NCBI GenBank assembly: GCA_021186555.1
Contig: JAJKFL010000003.1
Coordinates: forward strand, 31,670,908 to 31,734,907
Origin: Reticulitermes speratus
Lineage: Eukaryota > Arthropoda > Insecta > Blattodea > Rhinotermitidae
Direction of reading: 5' to 3'
Length of the DNA: 64,000 bases
Below are positions 60,344 to 64,000 of the stretch, one piece after another. The stretch's first letter is position 1; each line of letters starts with the position of its first letter. Below the pieces are notes generated by a model. That model was given only the letters and a program-made list of their open reading frames with translations. It did no database searches and had not been told where the DNA came from. The position numbers and the translations under genes were made by a program.

Positions 60344-63300
60344 CTGTAAAACCACAAATACACAACACTTACTTGCATGTGGCAGAAACATCACTACATA
60401 GCTGTCTGTTAATAATTAAATTAAATTTCATAAGTTTTATACAATATACAGCTAAACCTGGTTGTGCAGACCTGCTTTAAGAAAATACCTTAGCAATTAA
60501 TACAAAGTCAGCTTATTATGATAAGAACATCCCTAACAAAAGTCCTGTTTTACTGACTTCATGTCCATTTCACTGTTGGAAATTTTCACCAAAATCAAGG
60601 TGTAGCAATTTTGTAATATACCAATGAGAGGGAAATATAATCTTACAGTTGGAACACAACCACCATATCAAGCTAGAGGCTCAAGGAGTAACACTTCTAG
60701 TTGCATTCAGAAGGGCCTGGTGTGAATGTCAATTGGGACAGACTATACGGACTGAGCTTTTTAATGATCTTTCTCAGTCCCTCAAACTAGGTCACAAGAA
60801 TTTTCTTCCACATCCTTCCAATTCCCCACTGATTAATAGTGTGTTGAGCTACTGACAGCATCCTTAACACTTTGGCATCAAAAGACAACTTTAGTCGACG
60901 TGCCATGTGGTGCTGAGAAAACCAAATGTCACCTAAGGTCATCAGCCAAGAACATGCAACATAATAGGTGGCCACTTATATGTCAGGTCTTTTGCAGAGT
61001 ACACCGGGCAATTAATTCTGGTGCCAAAGGGTTAAATAAAACATAAATAAACAAACAAACAAACAAACCACTCATTCACCATTCAGATTATAATTCAACC
61101 ATCACCTACTCATCATTCTATGACCTCTAATGGGGTTGAGGGGGTTGAAATGTACTTTTTGTCTTATATCCTGGTGTTGAGGATCAAATATCAAGTTTTC
61201 AACTTGTCGATTAGCTCACAGTTTCAAGCCCATCGTTTCCCTCTCCCTTCCAATTGATTTGGACCATTCACATGTTCTCAGGTCTCCCCATATATATATA
61301 TATTCTTTCAATTTTGAATTCTCTGTGTATTTTCAGACATGTATGCATTCCTGCACACCATCTATTAAAATCTCCATGTCTATCTACATGTATTTAATAG
61401 CTGAAGACCCACTAAACAAATCTTCATAAAATCTGGTAATAGGGAATTTTGCAAGAAATTGTTCAGCCATTTCAGCTTTGGTTGGTCAAACATAAGGGCC
61501 ACTTCACACGAAAGCCTATATGCATGTCTGTGTGAATATCCAGCGTACATAAGTCTACCCACTGTACCACACATAAAACAAAATGAATCATTTCATTTAC
61601 AGTGCACTGAAATCAAGTCTGTCTTATTCCTTAGTGTAATGATTAAAATATGACTTTGAGGCTTCAGTCCTGCAGTTTCCTCTGTATTCTAGCTACACGC
61701 CTACAATAAAGTTGGATAAAATGTTACTCTATTGCTAGAATATGGAAAAAACTTCCTAGTGTATCTTGTAAAATCACTGATATCTTCTTGTTTCCTGCCT
61801 GCTCATTCCTTTCTTCTTGATGTCTTCCACAACCTGGCTGACCCATCTTGTTCTGAGTCATCTCAATTCTCCTTCTTTCGAATTTTAAATGTAATACCTT
61901 TCTTGGTATCCTTCTTCTCTCCATTTTTCACATGGCCAAACCATTTTGTTTCTTTTGCACCTCCATTAACCTTTATTATCCTAACAGACCACAAACTGGT
62001 CTCTGAAATGTAGTGCTAACTGGTCATATACTGGTTTCCACAGGTTTTGTCTATAGGGCACTGTAGAACACACAGTCAAACAAATCTTTTTTGGTAACAT
62101 ACATATTTGGTGAGACTTTTGATTCCACTAGTGAACTAATCTCCCTACCACAACAGAGTAGTCCCTCACCAATATCAGAACGTTCCTGTATGTCATATTC
62201 TTGTACACCCGTGCCTGTCCGGTCTGTTGTTTGGCCCTGTATGTACATGGGATGTAACTTGATATTTGGTCCCTTCAACTTCTTCTCAGATAATGGGTCA
62301 AATACAAGCTCCAAAATATGGACTTTGGGTTGTGTCTTGTGTCTTGGAATTACAAGCCATACCAATTCTTAGGTTTGCAAATACATGTGTACACTTGTAA
62401 TTAAACAACCAACTACCCACTTCATAGCTTCAAGGAGAAGACTTTCTTTCACCACACAGTTTCTCTAGTTTCAGAAAACCACAAACATCTATTTATAAAC
62501 ACACCAGCTGGGGGTAAGAAATTTGAGATCATAAATTGTAAACTTGACTGCAATTGCCTGGAATGCACAGTTCCAGCCAAACTTTTCCATTTCACATTTA
62601 TATAACTAACTTCCTTCTGAATGGTGCACACAAATGGTTAAAAATACTGTAAGTAAATGTAAAAAGATTCAACAGCTTACAAGTGCATTCATCTACTGTC
62701 AAAAACACGCTGACATTAACAGTGGGCATTTGTAACATTTACAACTTTAAGAGAAACTTCACACTAATGGACCCATGCTTATATAGCTACTTACACAAAA
62801 ATCTACATGAATAATATTACTTCAGAAAGGTTTCCACGGTTGATTATAGTGTGTGTAATTACCAGAATTCTCTACAAAATTAGATACTTGGACAATTCTC
62901 ATACTTAATTGTGCATATTATAGCTCACACAAAATCGGCATTTTCAGACTCTGCCACACCAAGAAAGAGTTGCGCAGCTAGGCAGAAATATTTAAAAATG
63001 TTTCATCGACATGTGTGACGTTCAATGCTGAAATCTGTAGTGAAAAAGGTATCTTGTAAAAAGAAATGTGTGAAGGACATGGTGAAAACTGTAATGTAAA
63101 GACATGTGCTTTTGTATACTCACAACTTCTATTAGATTAATGATCTTCTGAGCATAGTATTTTTGTGGAGCTGCAGCCACTTTTGGAAGTAACCACTGTA
63201 AATTATCCATCATGAGAAGGAGGTCTGTTGCTGTGACTACAATGGCTCCCATATCAACCTCATTCTTGTCTGTAAATAGCACAGAAATATATTTTACAAA

Positions 63301-64000
63301 AACATGATATTTTTATGCTACTAGGGAAAGAGAGAGTAAGCAAACAAACAAGTTAAAAAATTAACTACTTTAGTAAGAATTAATATATTTCAACAGTGCA
63401 GAAATAAGGAATGGAACAATGCTTCTCTTGTGAGTTTTTAGGCTTCTGGAGCAGTGCAGTTGAGGTCTCCGTCCTTCTGGGATATGGCACCATGCTCTTG
63501 GGAGATTGGTGCTTGACGTTTCGAGACAGAATGGTGGTCTCATCTTCGAGAGTCTAATGTCCAGTGTATGTCATTCTTCCCCGGACATTTGACCCTGGAA
63601 AATGAACCACTATGCTGTCTCAAAACATTGGGCATCAACCATCCAGTGATATGGTGCCATATGCCAAAAAAACAGAGACTTCCTCTTCAAGGAAAAATAG
63701 GGTACTTCATAATTGCTTTCCATGTTAAAATTATTTAAAGATTTGACAGTCCCAGAATAAATATGATGAAGGCAATAAACTACTGAAGCCCATCTACTTT
63801 GGTTATAAAGAAATTACTGTTTCATGTTATTCTTCTTTCATCTTGCTGCCCTGTGTTATTATATGGATCCTCAGATACGAGGCAGTTAAGTTCCCACATG
63901 AAGAGGTCATTCCTAATTTAATAATATGCCTAATCTAACTAGCTGTCCACAATACAAACTACAAACTCAGCTCTCAGATACTGGTCATCAGAAGTTATGT
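60164..64000 (-). CDS. Unrecognised host gene, last two coding exons
   Basis: Two minus-strand exons join in phase 0 and end in a TGA at 60164-60166. The joined segment reads DKNEVDMGAIVVTATDLLLM to KIINLIEV, then EMEDHCRLTLHFLDEAAGSD to FSVPLQVLNKNI. The clean splice sites, non-repetitive composition and absence of internal stops support a real gene. I do not recognise the family; the hydrophobic helical pattern would fit a HEAT-like or scaffold protein C-terminus, but that is a guess. The 5' part extends beyond 64000, because no in-frame start is visible upstream of 63269. It lies head-to-tail upstream of Vps13, about 11 kb from the Vps13 start codon. Confidence 0.75.
60344..61734. other. 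Last intron of the unrecognised gene, part
   Basis: Contains (CAAA)n near 61050 and a (TA)n stretch near 61290; no coding sequence recognised. Confidence 0.55.
61735..61935 (-). mobile_element. LINE ORF2 C-terminal remnant
   Basis: The minus strand reads RTRWVSQVVEDIKKKGMSRQ and ETRRY (with a stop upstream), the 'GRPR.RW.D.V..DL...G' C-terminal pattern of RTE/CR1-type LINE ORF2. Short, in the last intron of the unrecognised gene. Confidence 0.6.
62051..62370 (-). other. Unexplained open frame, about 104 codons
   Basis: The minus frame reads VWLVIPRHKTQPKVHILELV, FDPLSEKKLKGPNIKLHPMY, IQGQTTDRTGTGVQEYDIQE, RSDIGEGLLCCGREISSLVE and continues to a stop near 62051. Composition looks protein-coding rather than low-complexity, and a potential acceptor (AACCTAAG) precedes it. 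It lies inside the last intron of the unrecognised gene, but the flanking exons already join in phase without it. It could be an alternative exon, a separate gene piece, a retrocopy or an unrecognised mobile element. Confidence 0.4.
63124..63269 (-). CDS. Unrecognised gene, penultimate coding exon
   Basis: A 146-bp exon encoding DKNEVDMGAIVVTATDLLLM, MMDNLQWLLPKVAAAPQKYY and AQKIINLIEV. Acceptor TTTACAG|ACAAG, donor GTT|GTGAGT. The first codon needs one base from an upstream exon outside the window. Confidence 0.78.
63436..63680. repeat. Decayed foldback of the same type
   Basis: Left arm GATATGGCACCATGCTCTTG and GACGTTTCGAGACAGAATGG; right arm CTGTCTCAAAACATTGGGCA and GATATGGTGCCATATGCC. 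The minus-strand core near 63510-63550 (CTCGAAGATGAGAC..GTCTCGAAACGTC) is hammerhead-like. Just upstream of the penultimate exon of the unrecognised gene. Confidence 0.65.

Noticed and set aside
1..64000. CRISPR arrays, bacterial operons or phage genes
   Set aside because: No regular short direct repeats with spacers; gene structure is spliced and eukaryotic throughout.

Overview
The window reads as insect genomic DNA. It has long introns packed with transposons, spliceosomal GT-AG exons, and no bacterial-style operons. The large transposon-filled introns and the mix of Penelope, jockey/I-type, pogo/Tigger, mariner and hAT elements suggest a large-genome insect such as a hemimetabolous species. 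That placement is inference; the sequence does not name the species.

Two host genes are visible, both on the minus strand. The main one is Vps13 (VPS13A/C-type bridge-like lipid-transfer protein). Its start codon is at 49152. I could place 22 consecutive coding exons down to 672, covering about the first 1,250 residues. The rest of the gene lies beyond position 1. Exon phases chain correctly, except that exons 10, 14 and 16 carry four single-base deficits (two in exon 10). The second gene shows only its last two coding exons (63269-63124 and 60343-60164, stop at 60164-60166). I do not recognise its family. The 49.2-60.2 kb interval between them is intergenic and repeat-rich.

Almost everything else is mobile DNA. 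Intron 18 of Vps13 holds a roughly 5.5 kb non-LTR retrotransposon with an open DUF4780-type ORF1 and a decayed ORF2, interrupted by a 1.3 kb mariner with TA target duplications. A Tigger/pogo-like family has a full-length copy (27145-29348), an internally deleted copy (57809-59296) and an old decayed copy (about 18733-20262). A second pogo-like family is represented by two short elements that keep only the DNA-binding N-terminus. Others are a deletion derivative of a DUF4817-type transposon, a pogo-like derivative, a second mariner, a hAT-like MITE nested in a jockey fragment, two tRNA-derived SINE families and a roughly 100-bp minisatellite.

The most striking structure is a set of about 16 short motifs across the window with hammerhead-ribozyme architecture (CUGANGA box, hairpin, GAAAC, 2-bp helix III, UA cleavage dinucleotide). 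They match the terminal repeats of Penelope-like retroelements. One copy (38466-38507) keeps all core positions. Several sit in long inverted-repeat foldbacks, and separate Penelope N-terminal and GIY-YIG endonuclease fragments are also present. All exon edges and element boundaries were read by eye and may be off by a base or two.
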